A DNA stretch of 64,000 nt, taken from NCBI GenBank assembly GCA_011503125.2, contig WWBZ02000007.1, forward strand, positions 124,001 to 188,000. The letters are read 5' to 3'. Position numbers and translations under genes: made by a program. Of this stretch, positions 1 to 11,834 are shown in pieces. How positions within the stretch are numbered: position 1 is the stretch's first letter; every line of letters starts with the position of its first letter. The notes under the pieces were generated by a model that made no database searches, was not told the origin of the DNA, and saw only the letters and a list, made by a program, of their open reading frames with translations. The stretch comes from Botryosphaeria dothidea (Eukaryota > Ascomycota > Dothideomycetes > Botryosphaeriales > Botryosphaeriaceae).

Positions 1-213
1 CTTCTTTTGCCTCTAGTTTCCCTCCCTGCATACCCTTGCGTAATGGAAAAGATCTGGACCAGCTTGGCCGACAACCCAGTTACTGGAGGAATCGGTAGCC
101 TGATCGCCGAGGCGGGGGTAGATGTCGTTGTCAGAGGGCTCTTGGTGAGGTACCAACGTAGAGATGTGCTGGAGCTGGAAGAGCAGTCCGATTCACCAAT
201 GAATGGGATTTGA
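1..213 (+). CDS. Possible C-terminal end of a gene truncated by the window edge
   Basis: One frame is open from the first base to a TGA at 211-213, about 70 codons. It could be the last exon of a gene whose body lies left of the window. I recognise no domain. The C-terminal part is acidic (a LELEEQ run). The short length and missing upstream sequence make this weak, and chance openness is a real alternative. Confidence 0.15.
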   Translation, partial: LLLPLVSLPAYPCVMEKIWTSLADNPVTGGIGSLIAEAGVDVVVRGLLVRYQRRDVLELEEQSDSPMNGI

Positions 214-588
214 AAAAAAATCACACATGATGATGGGCGCGACCAGAGGGACAACCAGACGAAGGATGAAAGGAGGAGGTGGTGAGCAAGCTTTGAGTTT
301 CGAAAGCAGGTCAGTGCGCAGAGATGCGGGGAAGAGCCTCAGCGATCAACATCTGTGGCACGGGTTCATGCCTGCGTCCAGCGCGGGAAAGAAATGGCCT
401 GCTTTGATGCGTTTGTGTAGACCATTATCTCGAGTGCCACAATTTTCGAGGCCTCAGCTTTCTGTTCGAGTAAAGCTCTGCCCACGGAAATCACGGAGAT
501 TTTAGCACCGCGATGGAACAATTCATGAGCAGAATCAATACGTCTACAATCATTTGCGCATAGCAGATGTCCACGAGTCTCAGACACG
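214..588. other. Intergenic stretch, nothing recognised
   Basis: About 375 bases between the possible left-edge exon and the stop codon of the UNC93-like gene. It presumably holds the 3' UTR of that minus-strand gene. No repeat or RNA gene is visible. Confidence 0.5.
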
Positions 589-2139
589 TCATATGGCAGC
601 ATCACGGCCGACTCCGGTACGACCAATTGCAAACTTCTCCCTCTCATCAGGCTTTAGAACCTCCTGGTCCACTGCGGCTTCCTCGTCACTCTGTTGCGCT
701 GTAGCAAAATTGTCTGTCTCCGCAGGAACGTGATCCCTAACAACGAGCCAGGTCGGGACGACGGCCAGACCTACAACAAAGTTAATCAGTGTCTTTAGAG
801 AGAGGGAGATGGGGAAAGCTCGATGCATGCAGAGTAGGAACTTACCAAGAAGAATCGTGTTCACAGCGAGCGGGACCCTTCCGCCCTTCCACTCTTGCGT
901 GTTCAGCCCGAAGCTGATGGCCTGGGCAAAGCTCTCTTGGCCTCGCAAAATGCCCGAAAATCTGCTCAGCTCGGAGATGTTGTCACACTTGGTGGCGAGC
1001 AGGTAATAGAGCCAGTTCTGCAGGGCTTGACGCGCAAAATCCCACAGCAGCAGGACGAAAAACCCCTCGACGAAACCCTTGTCCTCCCAGTCGTACGCCG
1101 GGGGATTTGCCGTATACTTTTCCTGGATGACCCAGCCGTAGACCCACGCGATGATGTGCACGACGACAACGTAGTAGAAGCCGACGTTGATGCGCTTCTT
1201 GACGCTGAAGCCCTTGTAGTCAAGTAGAGTGCTCATGATCTGGGAAGAGAGGAGGGTGCCGAAATTGGAGACGAAGCCGATCAAGGCGCGCGCGCGCACG
1301 CCGAAGTAGTAAGTCTGGAAGTTTCCACTGTACTGGTTGAAGTAAGCCGCCCAAAATACAGGCAGCAGGAAGAGAATATCCTTCCGTTTGCTTGCTTGCC
1401 ACAACGCCTTCAGCTCAGCCTTGAAGCTCTTCTCCGCGCGAATGATGACCTTGCTGCCATCGCCGCGGATCACCTTCTCAGGCGGCGACAGCAGCAGCGC
1501 CAGTGGCACGCTCAAGCACTGCAGCGCCACGAACACGAGGTACGTCTGGGAAGCCACCTTGCCCTTCTTTTTCGCGTTGGCGTCGTGGTTCATGGCCAGC
1601 ACGATGAGTCCTCCCAGCAGCGGCCCACCCGTCCGGAACCACAGCCAGATGTTCATGTACCTCCCGCGCTTGCCGGGCTCCGGGTAGCCCAGCGCCACGG
1701 CGCCCTCGGACGCCCAGAACAGGCCGGCCGAGATGCCGCAGGCCGCGGCGCCGACCAGGACGAACCACACGTTGCCGAAGCGGTTGTTTGTATACAGGCC
1801 GGCCGAGTAGAGCGGATAGCCGACGGCGCCGAGCAGCAGCGTGCGCGCCAGCCCGATGCGGTTGGCGATGGGCCCGCCGAACAGGCAGAGAAAGCCCATC
1901 AGCGCGAAGACGAGCGCGTTCGCGGCGTTGACCAAGAACGGCTTCTGTGCACCGCCGGCTCCGAGAAGGTTCATGGCGTTCCAGAGCCCGGGCGCCATGA
2001 AGCCGACGCCACCGATCACGAAGGCGTTGAAAAGGGTGCCATGTCTCCATGCGAATCTGGGCTTTCCTGGTGGCGCATCTGGGGTCGGAGAAGAGGGCTG
2101 GACGTTCACCTCCGTCGATTGGTCCTTTGTCGAAGACAT
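589..2139 (-). CDS. UNC93-like major facilitator family membrane protein
   Basis: A predicted plasma- or organelle-membrane protein of the fungal UNC93-like (DUF895) branch of the MFS; substrate unknown. Exons on the minus strand are 846-2139 and 589-770. The 75-nt intron (GTAAGT donor, TTGTAG acceptor with a CTGATTAAC branch-like site) is a multiple of three, so an unspliced read-through adds 25 residues. Spliced, the protein has 491-492 residues. The first ATG is 2139; the more upstream in-frame codon at 2154 is GTG, so I did not use it. A soluble N-terminus of about 40 residues precedes many hydrophobic segments. The WRHGTLFNAFVIG start, the GLFWASEGAVALGYPE loop and the VPTWLVVRDHV end are typical of the family as I know it. 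The acidic C-terminal tail is hydrophilic. Confidence 0.85.
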   Translation of the reverse strand: MSSTKDQSTEVNVQPSSPTPDAPPGKPRFAWRHGTLFNAFVIGGVGFMAPGLWNAMNLLGAGGAQKPFLVNAANALVFALMGFLCLFGGPIANRIGLARTLLLGAVGYPLYSAGLYTNNRFGNVWFVLVGAAACGISAGLFWASEGAVALGYPEPGKRGRYMNIWLWFRTGGPLLGGLIVLAMNHDANAKKKGKVASQTYLVFVALQCLSVPLALLLSPPEKVIRGDGSKVIIRAEKSFKAELKALWQASKRKDILFLLPVFWAAYFNQYSGNFQTYYFGVRARALIGFVSNFGTLLSSQIMSTLLDYKGFSVKKRINVGFYYVVVVHIIAWVYGWVIQEKYTANPPAYDWEDKGFVEGFFVLLLWDFARQALQNWLYYLLATKCDNISELSRFSGILRGQESFAQAISFGLNTQEWKGGRVPLAVNTILLGKFLLCMHRAFPISLSLKTLINFVVGLAVVPTWLVVRDHVPAETDNFATAQQSDEEAAVDQEVLKPDEREKFAIGRTGVGRDAAI

Positions 2140-2241
2140 GGTCGCCGTGATCACCTCGAGGGCTCCTGGCAGTCTGGTGGGAGATAGTCTGGCCGGATGG
2201 TGGGAATGCCTGCCGAGTCAGGACAGCCACGGTTCCGCGCG

Positions 2242-2249
2242 TCTATATA
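2242..2249 (-). promoter_or_regulatory. TATA box of the UNC93-like gene
   Basis: The minus strand reads TATATAGA about 103-110 nt upstream of the ATG at 2139, a plausible core promoter position for a filamentous fungus. Confidence 0.45.
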
Positions 2250-4931
2250 CGCCTCTTCATGCTGTGGCGTGCGAGCATGAGGTGACATGAAAATCTCTTT
2301 CGTGGCGGCAAAAAACTGCTCATCATTTCTCAAGCAATGGCGAGCTTGTCTTGGCGGAACGGGATGGGACGTCGAAATTCGAGTTTTGTCGGCGATGAGG
2401 GCCCATTTCAGAATGGAACAACTGAAAATAAGATGTCCGTGATGGCGCAATTCTCAAATGCGGGTCGCCGAGCACTCGGCTACGATGCCAGAAAAGGAAG
2501 GTAGCAAGCAGTGGTTCTGGAACGAAACCACTCCGTAACTGCGAGACCAGTGCAGAACAAAGCCTGACAACAGGTACATGCTGTGGATATTCACGAGTGA
2601 GACTTTGCCAGGAACTCACCTACCTGCGTACCCATCAGGACGACAATCTGTTCTCTCAGATCCACGATGAGTATAGCAGTTTTCTCCCAGTAACTCTTGC
2701 AGGATGAGGGAGTATTGAGTGGTTTGTAGGGAATTAGCGACGGGGAGCGGGTTGAGGAGGGGGGTTTCTTTACCCCCAGGCGCATCTGCTCGAGTATCAC
2801 CCGCAGACCACGTCTCCAGAACACATGAACGAACAATATCGAAAGAGGTGCTGGTTAGAATCAATGCAACATCCCAAGCAGAGACTCAAGGAAGCCTGCA
2901 GGGAGTAGACCGTGAATAACGGCGTCACGTGCCCGGGGCAGTCTAAAATTGGATACTGCAGGATCGATAAGCTCTGAGCAAGCACATGTCGTGAATGAGA
3001 GCCCAGACGAGGTGTTTGGAGATGGAACATGGCGCAAACATCTCCAACGTTTGTGCGGCCGTCAAGGCTGAGCACACGGGGCCAAAACAATGGCCGAACT
3101 GATGGGCCAACCGCATGGTAGAAGACGGTCGATGGCAGGGCGGGAGGAAGGGGAAACGGCAACGTGAGCGGCAAGTCGGAGCAAACCTCGGCCCGCATGA
3201 AACCCCCAGTCGAAGATGCGGAGATGGAGGAAAAGCGGATCCCTGACACAGCCTCTATCTCATACCTTCGACCACACATCATCGTCATCATGCTGCGGCA
3301 GAGATACCGGTCGAAAGGAATCAATCAGAACGAACTTCCGCAGGAAAAATATGCGGAGCGCTTGAGGATCGCTGGTCAAGTTCAGGGCACAGCCTCCCGA
3401 GTCGGCTTACCGGCCCATTAAGCTTTCATCATCCTTGTCTATAAAAGGAGATATGCAGGGAACATTGGCTTGGTGTTGACCAGACCTTTCGTCACAATCC
3501 TTCCTCTCTGCATTTCAGTGCCTTGGCTTTAGGGATACAGTCCAATCGCATCAGCCAAGGCTTGCGACAACCGTCTGACCGGAGCGACTACCATGATTTA
3601 CTCCCGCAGCTCTAATATTTCATGTCTGCACATAAAACATCATCACGGGTTTCAAAGAACCCACCGTCTCCAGCCCCATATGTCTTGAAACCAAAGTTGC
3701 GGTAAAGGGTCATCGACTATTGGTCACAGCCCCAAAAACATGAGAATCAACGCGCATTTGCCGCTCGCAACCATTCCAAGCCAGGAATTCTCTCCAGGTC
3801 TCCAAATCGGGAAATGTAATCGTCGAAATTCTGGAACGCCGATGTAAATTTAGTGGATCCGTTTCTCTGCTGCGCAAGGGCTCTTCCGGTAGAGATTGGC
3901 GGATAGGAATGTTTCGAGAAGCCCCTGGCGCTATTACTTTCGTCCACGTCAACATTCTATCTATACACAGTCTGCTGCAGCTCATACTGCCAAGTGCACC
4001 GCCCATCTCATCACCTCGATCAATTAGTGGATGTCAGATCCGAAACAGACACGAGCTTGGACCGAGGTCCACACACTCGTGTGTTCCTAAAAGTAGCTAG
4101 GCCTTCTATGATGTGGGAGTCTTGTGAATATGTTGACGATATTTCAGAAGACCAAAGTCTCGCAAAGTCTGGAACCATTCAGATATAGAGCATGGAATAT
4201 TCTTCGTGGCACCCTTTGGGATTGGTCGCTCACTGAACGAGGAATGTCGGAGGTATACGTCCTGTATGGGCAGGTGGGGTGGAACACTAAAGTGTGTAAG
4301 CCAAGAAGACCCGACAGAGAGGATAAAGAGGGGTTGACGCGTCGTAAGGTAACTGCCCGGCCTGAGCATGATTGCCACAGGCGCTCATTGGCCCAAATCA
4401 CTGTTCCCTGAAACAGAGTCTTGCAAGGTAGCGCGTTAGCGACAGTGAGACGTCAAAGCTAGACGTATTTATAGTCAGGCCGCACCTTGGCAGTCCAAGA
4501 CATTAAGGACGGACCCGACCCTTACCGAAAGCCATCCGCAAGCCAACCGAAAGCTTGTACCAAGACGACAAGAACGACAAGACTTTTCCTACACACCTTT
4601 TGGCAGCCATTCTTGCTCCCAGCCAAGCAATCACGACATTCTGTCACGGTTAGTGTCTGCGGATCACAGTCGGCCGCTTTACACCGCAGCAGCCGTTTTT
4701 GTCAATGTGCAGACTCGTCCAATGAGTTCAAGAAGCAAGACACTGCCACGCGATGCCAAAACATGATCGAACACTGCCCCCGAGTTCTCCGGACTCTGGG
4801 CGCCGAGTCGCCTTCCATGATCTTATTCTGGCTTACGGTTCTTCTTCTATCTGCTCGAAGTATAAGACCGCACATGATGTCTGCCCATGCTTTCAGGAAT
4901 ACAGGCAGTCGCGCCGACCGACCAGACCAAC
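2250..4931. other. Long intergenic region between divergent transporter genes
   Basis: About 2.7 kb between the minus-strand UNC93-like gene and the plus-strand sulfate permease. Several ORFs of 60-175 codons occur on both strands, but none has a recognisable domain, a signal peptide with a coherent mature part, or supporting splice structure. A TATAAAAG sequence stands at 3440-3447 with only a 31-codon ORF (3592) after it. A TATTTATAG sequence near 4465 could serve the permease. Otherwise I see nothing. Confidence 0.5.
3440..3447 (+). promoter_or_regulatory. Orphan TATA-like box
   Basis: TATAAAAG followed about 80 nt later by a pyrimidine-rich stretch. The next ATG (3592) opens only 31 codons. 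It may mark a non-coding transcript or a small gene I cannot see, or be chance. Confidence 0.2.
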
Positions 4932-7528
4932 ATGGCACCGAAGCGGAAAATCGCTGGCCACGCTCTGGCGAAATCTTTTGGGATCGATCCCAACTATCGC
5001 AATGAGTTGAAAAATGAAGTCGATCCCTTCTCTGATGTAGAGCTTTTCTACGAAGATGAGCCTACAGCCAAAGAGTTCTTGTTTCGTTTCAAACCAACCT
5101 TGGCTGGAGTCGTCCGATACTTCAGGAGCTTGTTTCCGTTCTGGTCTTGGATCTTCCACTACAACTTTCAGTGGTTGACCGGTGACATCATTGCTGGTGC
5201 GTGTCCCAATAGCCGAACAGAACTGGTTCAACGCTGACCCTCAGCAGGCCTCACAGTTGGCTTCGTAGTGATTCCCCAAGGCATGGCGTACGCTTCCCTT
5301 GCAGAGCTGACTCCCGAATTCGGCCTGTACACATCCTTTGTCGGGTTCCTGTTATACTGGGCATTCGCTACATCAAAAGACATTACTATCGGGGTACGTG
5401 ATAGCATCTAGCGGCATCATGTCTGGATACTGACGGACGGCAGACCGTTGCGATCATGTCGACGCTCGTGGGCAATGTCGTTGTCAGAGTTCAAGAGCAG
5501 CATCCAGATATTCCAGCTGAGCACATTGCGAGAGGGCTCTCTCTGGTATCTGGAGGAATCCTGCTGTTCATTGGATTGATTCGTGCTGGGTGGCTCGTTG
5601 AGTTCATTCCCTTGGTAGCTATTAACGCGTTTACCACAGGCGCAGCAATCAGTATAGCCTCAGGTCAAGTTCCAGCTATGCTAGGCATCCGCGGCGTGAA
5701 TACGAGAGGAGCAACCTATCTGGTAGTTGTTGAGACCTTACAAAGCTTAGGTGACTCACAGATCGATGCGGCTATGGGTGTAACCGCCCTGGTCTTCCTC
5801 TACCTTCTTCGGTGGCTCTGCAACTTCATGTCGACAAAGCAGCCTCACAAGAAGAAGATGTGGTTCTTCTTATCGACACTACGCATGGCATTCGTCATAC
5901 TACTGTACACAATGATCAGTTGGCTGGTCAATCGGAACATATCAAACGAGGACGACGCGCGGTTGAAGATCCTCGGAACGGTTCCAAGAGGTATGCTGAT
6001 ACCAACCCATCTTGCTTCCCACCGTCACTAACGATCACTTCAAAAAGGATTTCGCCACGCCGGGGCACCTGTTATCGAGGCTCGAATGATCAGGGCTTTT
6101 GCCCCAGACCTACCCGCAACATTGATTGTGCTTCTCATCGAACACATTGCTATCTCCAAGTCCTTCGGCCGCATAAACAATTACACAATTGATCCTTCGC
6201 AAGAGCTCGTCGCGCTTGGCTTTACCAACCTCTTCGGTCCTTTTCTTGGGGGATACCCTGCCACAGGATCATTTTCGCGTACAGCGATCAAGTCCAAAGC
6301 AGGCGTGCGTACGCCTCTGGCAGGCGTCTTCACAGCCGTGCTGGTACTCCTCGCGCTCTACGCCCTCACGTCGGTATTCTTCTATATCCCCTCCGCGAGC
6401 ATCGCCGGCCTCATTATCCACGCGGTCCTAGACGTGGTCACTCCGCCGGCGACGCTATACAGGTTCTGGGAGGTATCGCCGCTCGAGGTGGTCCTCTTCT
6501 TCATCGGCGTGCTTATTACCATCTTCACCAACATCGAGAACGGCGTCTACGCAGTCGTCGCCGCCTCGGCAGCCGTCCTGCTCTTCCGTCACGCCAGGGC
6601 CCACGGCGTATTCCTCAGTGCCGTCCAAATCCGCCACATCACTGCATCCAACCTGCACAAGCAGCATGTCGACAACTTCGCCCAAGGACCAGGAAGCCCC
6701 GAGATATCGCGCTCCCCCTCCTCATCCTCGCCCGCCACCCCAGCCATCCCACCAACGGTCGCCTACATCCCTCTCACCCACACCTCCCCCTCCAACCCCT
6801 CCCTCGCCCTCCCCGCCTCTCCCCACCCCGGCATCTACATCTACGCCCCCACCGACAACCTCACCTACCTCAACGCCGCCGCCCACCTCTCCACCCTCGC
6901 CTCCCACCTCCTCGCCCGCACCCGCCCCACCACGCTCCGCACATACGCCCGCATCGGCGACCGCCCCTGGAACGACCCGGGCCCGCGCCGCGGCCACCCC
7001 CAGCTCGACCTCGCCGCGGACCCCCGCCCGCCGCTGCGCGCCGTCGTCCTCGACTTCTCCGCCGTCGCGCTGACGGACGTGACCGCCGTGCAGGGCCTGG
7101 TCGACGTGCGGCACCAGCTGGATCGGCACGCGGCGCCCGAGCGCGTGGAGTGGCACTTCGCGCGCGTGGGGCGGCGGTGGACGCGGCGGGCGCTGGCGGC
7201 GGGCGGGTTCGGATACGTGCCCGCGGCCGACGCCGCTGCGCGAGGGGACACCCTGTTTGGGGTCGCGGAGGCGGCGGCCGCGGAGGTCGTGGACGAGGCG
7301 AAGACGCCGTCGGACGACGTGGAGGGGGCGAGGCGGTCGGGTGGGAGCTCTGAAGACGAGACGACGACGACGACGACGACGCCCGGTGGGGATAAGAAGT
7401 GGGTGGTGGCGTATGGCGTGAATAGGCCGTTTTTCCACGTCGACGTGCCGACGGCGGTGCGGTGCGCGGTGCGGAATGCGGAGAGGAAGGAGCGAGGAGA
7501 GCACGGGATTGTTGGGAAGGAGGGTTAA
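4932..7528 (+). CDS. SulP-family sulfate permease with C-terminal STAS domain
   Basis: A proton-coupled sulfate transporter of the plasma membrane (SLC26/SulP family; fungal relatives are SUL1/SUL2 and SutB), feeding sulfate assimilation. Exons are 4932-5196, 5248-5393, 5444-5990 and 6048-7528; joined they give 812 codons with no frame conflict. The N-terminal half carries the SulP signatures AGLTVGFVVIPQGMAYA and LYTSFVGFLLYWAF. The core includes FGPFLGGYPATGSFSRTAI. After about residue 520 comes a cytoplasmic STAS domain (VVLDFSAVALTDVTAVQGL), interrupted by a Pro/Ser/Thr-rich linker. An (ACG)n microsatellite near 7360-7382 encodes a Thr run. The start is the first ATG giving the conserved N-terminus. 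The 3' end faces the convergent Pth11-like gene 700 bp away. Confidence 0.93.
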
Positions 7529-8226
7529 GGTGGAATGCGGAGGATGGGACTTTTCTTTTGTCATCGTGGCTGTGCCATGGTTCTTGTCTGCTTGATGCTT
7601 GTTCATTCGCTCCTTTGATTTGGTGGACGGGATCACCAAGCGTGATCGTGGCCTTCTGTTTCCTAAGTCTTTTCTTTCTTGTTTGAAACTTCCGCAGCTG
7701 CAAAGAAATAAACGATTCTTCAATCCCCATTTGCAGCTCGATTGTGACGATTGTTACTTCCGGGCCGTTGAGCCTTCTGCCAAAGGCTCCTTCCAATACA
7801 GCTGGTACACCTTCAGCGTGTTGCCAGGCCAGTTCTCATAATGGGAGAACGATCCAGAACGGGAAGGAGTGAGAACCATGTAATATGGAGAGAGGATTGG
7901 TGCAAGGATGAGTACGAGGGTTACTGGGATAAATTGACCTGCAGAGATGACGCCACCCAGGCAGTAAGCTTGATCAAGGATGTTCCCGTGATCCGAGACC
8001 ACGCAAGGTTTGCTCAGAACTCGTGCATGGTCGCTGCGCGCGGAGGAAGCCCCTGCGGAAAGTCAAGCACATGTCAATGATCAAAAAAGAGCGGCGTAAA
8101 TCTGGATCTTTCTATGCTTCGATGCCGTGAAAAAACACACATTACCTGTCCTATAAACACAAAAGGGGAATCTCTGATAAAACAAAAGCACCGCGCAACT
8201 TTTTCCATTTCCTTCCGCGCCTCTTT
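7529..8226. other. Convergent intergenic region
   Basis: About 700 bases holding the facing 3' UTRs of the sulfate permease (plus) and the Pth11-like gene (minus). No gene, repeat or RNA is recognised. Confidence 0.5.
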
Positions 8227-9671
8227 TCAGTGACGCCCGCCGTAATTACCCTGATAATGCCTCGTCGTACTGGACTCCCTCGAGTCCGAAACCGACGCGT
8301 TCCGCTCCGACCACTGCACGTCCTTGGTGACGATGATGCTGGTCAGGGGCAGCTGGTCGCTCGAGCCGCCGTCGCTGTGCTGGTTCGACTCGGAGCGGGT
8401 GATCATGGTGTTGTTGCCGTAGCCGCCCGTCGCCATCTCGTCGTCCAGCCGCTTGAAGTGCCGCTCGCCCGTCTGGCTGCGCTTGGCCCCCGTGCCGCCG
8501 ATGGTCACCAGCTCGTTGTTGCGCGACAGGTTCGTCGTGCCCTTCGACCGGCTGCGGCTGCTGCCGAACTGCGTCGACACCATCTTCATCAGCGGCCGCA
8601 GCGTCGGCAGGCACGCGCTGATGATGCCCGACGCGACTTCGACGACGCACCATGTGCACGCGGTGGCGAGAGTCCCTGTGCGTGGTCAGTGATGTATTCT
8701 GCAAAAAGGATTCGTGAGGAAGCACAGGTCGTGTCGGTCATTTGGAATTGCATGATGGTCGTAAAACGGTATATACTCGCGAAAAGCACACTGGTGGCTG
8801 TCAGCGATGTCCAAGGGGAAGCCGGCAGGAGGATCACTGACAAAGAACCAAGCAAGAACATGAAGCACAGTGATGCGCGCTGGGTAGGCGTCACTTGCAG
8901 CTTCCACACCTGGCCGATGGGCATGCAGAGGATGGCCACGTCGGTGAGGATGTTCGGCACGGCATTGCCAACGAAAGAAGCCTTGAGGTTGATGCATTTT
9001 CCCGCAATCAGGGGGAACCAGGCCTTCTTGATCGGGTCGCACTGGAAGATGCTGACGCAGTTGATGGCAATGACCCAGCCGATGGTCATGAAGCCCAGGA
9101 TGTAGGCGCCGAGGGTGAAGCCCTTGGTCGGGAAGATGCGCATGTACATCAAGAGCAACGAGATTTTAATGAGCCCAACGGCGGTGCAGTAGATGCACTC
9201 GAAGGCCACTAGCAGCTAACCGGCAGTCAGAAAAAGATGCTTGCAGTCAGACGCGGCGAAGACTCCACCTTTAGGACCATGACCAGGTTTTCGGGAGGGA
9301 GGTCGGAGGCATGTCTACCCAGACCCCAGTGGATCACTGGACAAGGAATCAGATTAAGGTTGATTAGGGTAGGCCTCGGTGTTCGACATACTGCCGTAGT
9401 TGAGTCCGCCTGCGCCGAAGCCGAACAACTAGTCGTCGGATGATGGTTAGCCTCTCGCGTGACCGGCTGGGGCCGAGGGAAGTATGCATACCAGCGAGAT
9501 GACCATCATCCAGTCGTCCGCGCCATAGGTCAGGCCGCGCTTGAAGCGGGCGGCGAACCTCAGGATGACGAAGACGGTGGCCAGGACCAGCAGGGCGGTG
9601 GTGGTGGCCTCGAGGCGTGGGCCCTTGTCAGGGACATTCTGGGCGATCCGAGGAAGTATCACGGCCGGCAT
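8227..9671 (-). CDS. Pth11-like seven-transmembrane protein (fungal rhodopsin-type domain)
   Basis: A predicted plasma-membrane receptor-like protein of the large Pezizomycotina family related to Pth11, which senses surfaces or nutrients in Magnaporthe; the ligand here is unknown. Exons on the minus strand are 9492-9671, 9392-9428, 9269-9336, 8842-9215, 8726-8790 and 8227-8675. They join in frame to 390 residues. Seen in sequence: TALLVLATVFVILRFAARF as TM1, the GADDWMMVISL motif, LIKISLLLMYMRIF, and FASIYRFTTI followed by TDTTWTLATACTWCVVEV near the last helices. A Ser/Thr-rich cytoplasmic tail of about 120 residues follows. The third intron begins GTGGAG, a weak donor, so that junction is the least certain. 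No CFEM cysteine domain precedes TM1. Confidence 0.85.
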
Positions 9672-10995
9672 GACAGCATGTTGGTTTTGGGTGTCGGATG
9701 GAGAGGGTCGTCAGAGGGGAGAGCGGGGGCTTCGGATCAAGTACTGCTGGAAGGACGCATGGAAGGTCGAGAGATCAGGAAAACCGGCGAAGGGGTGGGG
9801 TCATCGCCTCTCAGACAATCTCAGTGGCCCTCGAGCCGGGATCTCGAACTGTGTTCTCAGGCACCCGATGTCGATCCCGGCGGTGGCGCGCAGGGGATGC
9901 TGGTATTTTTGCAGCAGTCCAGCCCATCGTAGTGTGAGGGCGCCCGGAACAACGTCCGCAGCCTCGATGCGTGGCCATAAGGGGGAGCGAAGGCGTTTGA
10001 TGGCCTGTTCGCTTTGCTGCTTTGGGGCAGCGAGCGAGGAAAAGCCGTTGGATCCGCACGCGCAAAGGATCCACCCCGGGCATTTTTCTGATGTGCTCGG
10101 CGCCGGGGACGGTCGGGAGGCATCCGTGGCGAACGCCCCCTCACCCAAACCAGCAGTGAGCGGCAGCGAGGCGAGCAACTGCGGTCTAGTGCCTGCAAAG
10201 CGTTGATGCGCTTACGCAGTGCCCGACCAAGCCTAACGGCCGGACAGGTGGGCCTAGAAAGAAACAGCTCCGGGCGGGGCCGCAAGCGTAGCGGTGTTGA
10301 TGGTAGCGGTGCGGTGGTTGTCAAGTCAGTCCCGCGGTGCTGGCTGGGAATAAGCTTGCGCCTCCTGGCCGTTGACCAGCCCACTGGAATTGGCGGCGCA
10401 TGCATTCGTCGTACGTTGCGGAGATTATTCGATGAAGCACGCTTGCCACGTGGGGTTGGTGTGCAGGTCCCTGTCGGTCATCGTATTTGTGATTCAGCGC
10501 TCAACCACCGCCACGCATTTCTCTACACACGCCACCCTTGCTTTCTCTGGCGTGCGCGGCGCCCGTAGGATGCTGCACGCAGCCTTCTCCACAGCGACCA
10601 GCACAGCAGCGTGACCGGCGGCCCATGAGTGGTGATTGCAGAGGGAACGGAGGCGCCTCCTGAAGGGATGTAGTGAAACGGTAGCTCGGCCGACCCTCAC
10701 TAGCCACTGACTCGCCGGCCTCTCCGCCCAGCAACACGTCGAACGACGAACCTCGAGCCTCATCGGATGGGGCCCTCGTAGCGCGGATAGCGACACTCCT
10801 AGGCCGGGCGGCTCTCCACACCATGGACCACCATATAATGAGCCCGTAGCCTGCCCACCGCCTAGTTTGCTGTTCTTCATCAATTCCATCTCTACAATCT
10901 CTCCGGCTTTTGCTTTGCCCTCCATTTGCCGAATCCACCACCCCGGTCAACCCCAGAAGACCCTGAGTCCCGCATCCGAGAGCCACTCCCTCGAA
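9672..10995. other. Intergenic region, nothing recognised
   Basis: About 1.3 kb of GC-rich sequence between divergent genes. ORFs up to 328 codons on the minus strand overlap the hydrolase gene in antisense and have low-complexity composition, so I treat them as shadows. Confidence 0.5.
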
Positions 10996-11834
10996 ATGTC
11001 CAAGCCTACTCTCGTCTTCGCCCCCGGTGCGTGGCACACTCCCGCCTGCTTCGACGCCGTCCGGGACCAGCTGCACGCCCGCGGCTGGGCCACCGAGGCC
11101 GTCGCCTACCCGTCCGTCGGCGCAGAGCCCCCAACTCTGGGCCTCGCTGAGGACGTCGCCGCCGTGCGCTCGACTCTGGAGCGTCTGGCGGACGAGGGCA
11201 AGCAGATCGTCCTGACGGTGCACTCGTACGGCGGCCTGGTCGGCCAGAACGCCGTCGAGGGCCTGGGCTACAAGCAGCGCGCGGCGGCCGGCAAGAAGGG
11301 CGGCGTCATCCTGCTGGTGTATCTGACGGCCTTCGTTGCTCCCAAGGGCGCCACCATCAAGCAGATGCTGGGCGGTCAATTCCTCCCCTGGATGAAGTTC
11401 GAGGTAAGTGTTTCCGGCAATTGATCGGCCAGGAACAGCGGCGGGCCGAAAACGAAAAAGAAAAGGCGAACGAAAACTGACTAGCACTCTTCTAGGGCGA
11501 CTACTGCTACGCTCAGACCCCTGAGCAGGTCTTCTACCACGACGTCGACAGCGAAGGGCAGAAGAAGGCTATTGCGGCGCTCCAGCACAACTCGGCCCGC
11601 ATCTTCACCGACGAGGTGCTGTACGAGCCGTGGCACGAGATCCCCTGCTTCTACTTCTTCTGCGAGGCCGACCAGGCGCTGCCGCTGGGCATCCAGCAGG
11701 CCATGGCCCAGGCCCTGGGCCCCGACACGCCCACCTTCAAGAGCGTCGGCTCGCACTCGCCCTTCCTCAGCCAGCCCGGCGAGGTCGTCGAGGGCATCGA
11801 GTACGCGGCCAAGGTCGGCCAGGAGCGGCTCTGA
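10996..11834 (+). CDS. Alpha/beta hydrolase (AB-hydrolase-6 type)
   Basis: A probable cytosolic carboxyl-ester hydrolase; substrate unknown. Two exons, 10996-11403 and 11496-11834, are separated by a 92-nt intron (GTAAGT donor, TTCTAG acceptor) and encode 248 residues. The catalytic triad can be read directly: nucleophile Ser77 in HSYGG, Asp195 in CEADQ, and His223 in GSHSP. The N-terminal LVFAPGAWHTPACFD strand-loop supplies the oxyanion region. Size and motif order match small fungal members related to plant methyl-ester esterases. No signal peptide is seen. The ATG at 10996 is chosen because the earlier in-frame ATG adds a non-conserved leader. Confidence 0.85.

Noticed and set aside
2797..3324. 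175-codon minus-strand ORF
   Set aside because: No domain, erratic composition and no supporting promoter or splice context.
4873..4882. ATGATGTCTG before the sulfate permease, similar to the CYS3/MetR site
   Set aside because: Only part of the palindrome matches the consensus ATGRYRYCAT.
6722..7796. Minus-strand ORFs of 308-333 codons opposite the sulfate permease C-terminus
   Set aside because: Low-complexity Arg/Pro/Gly sequence in antisense to a conserved STAS region.
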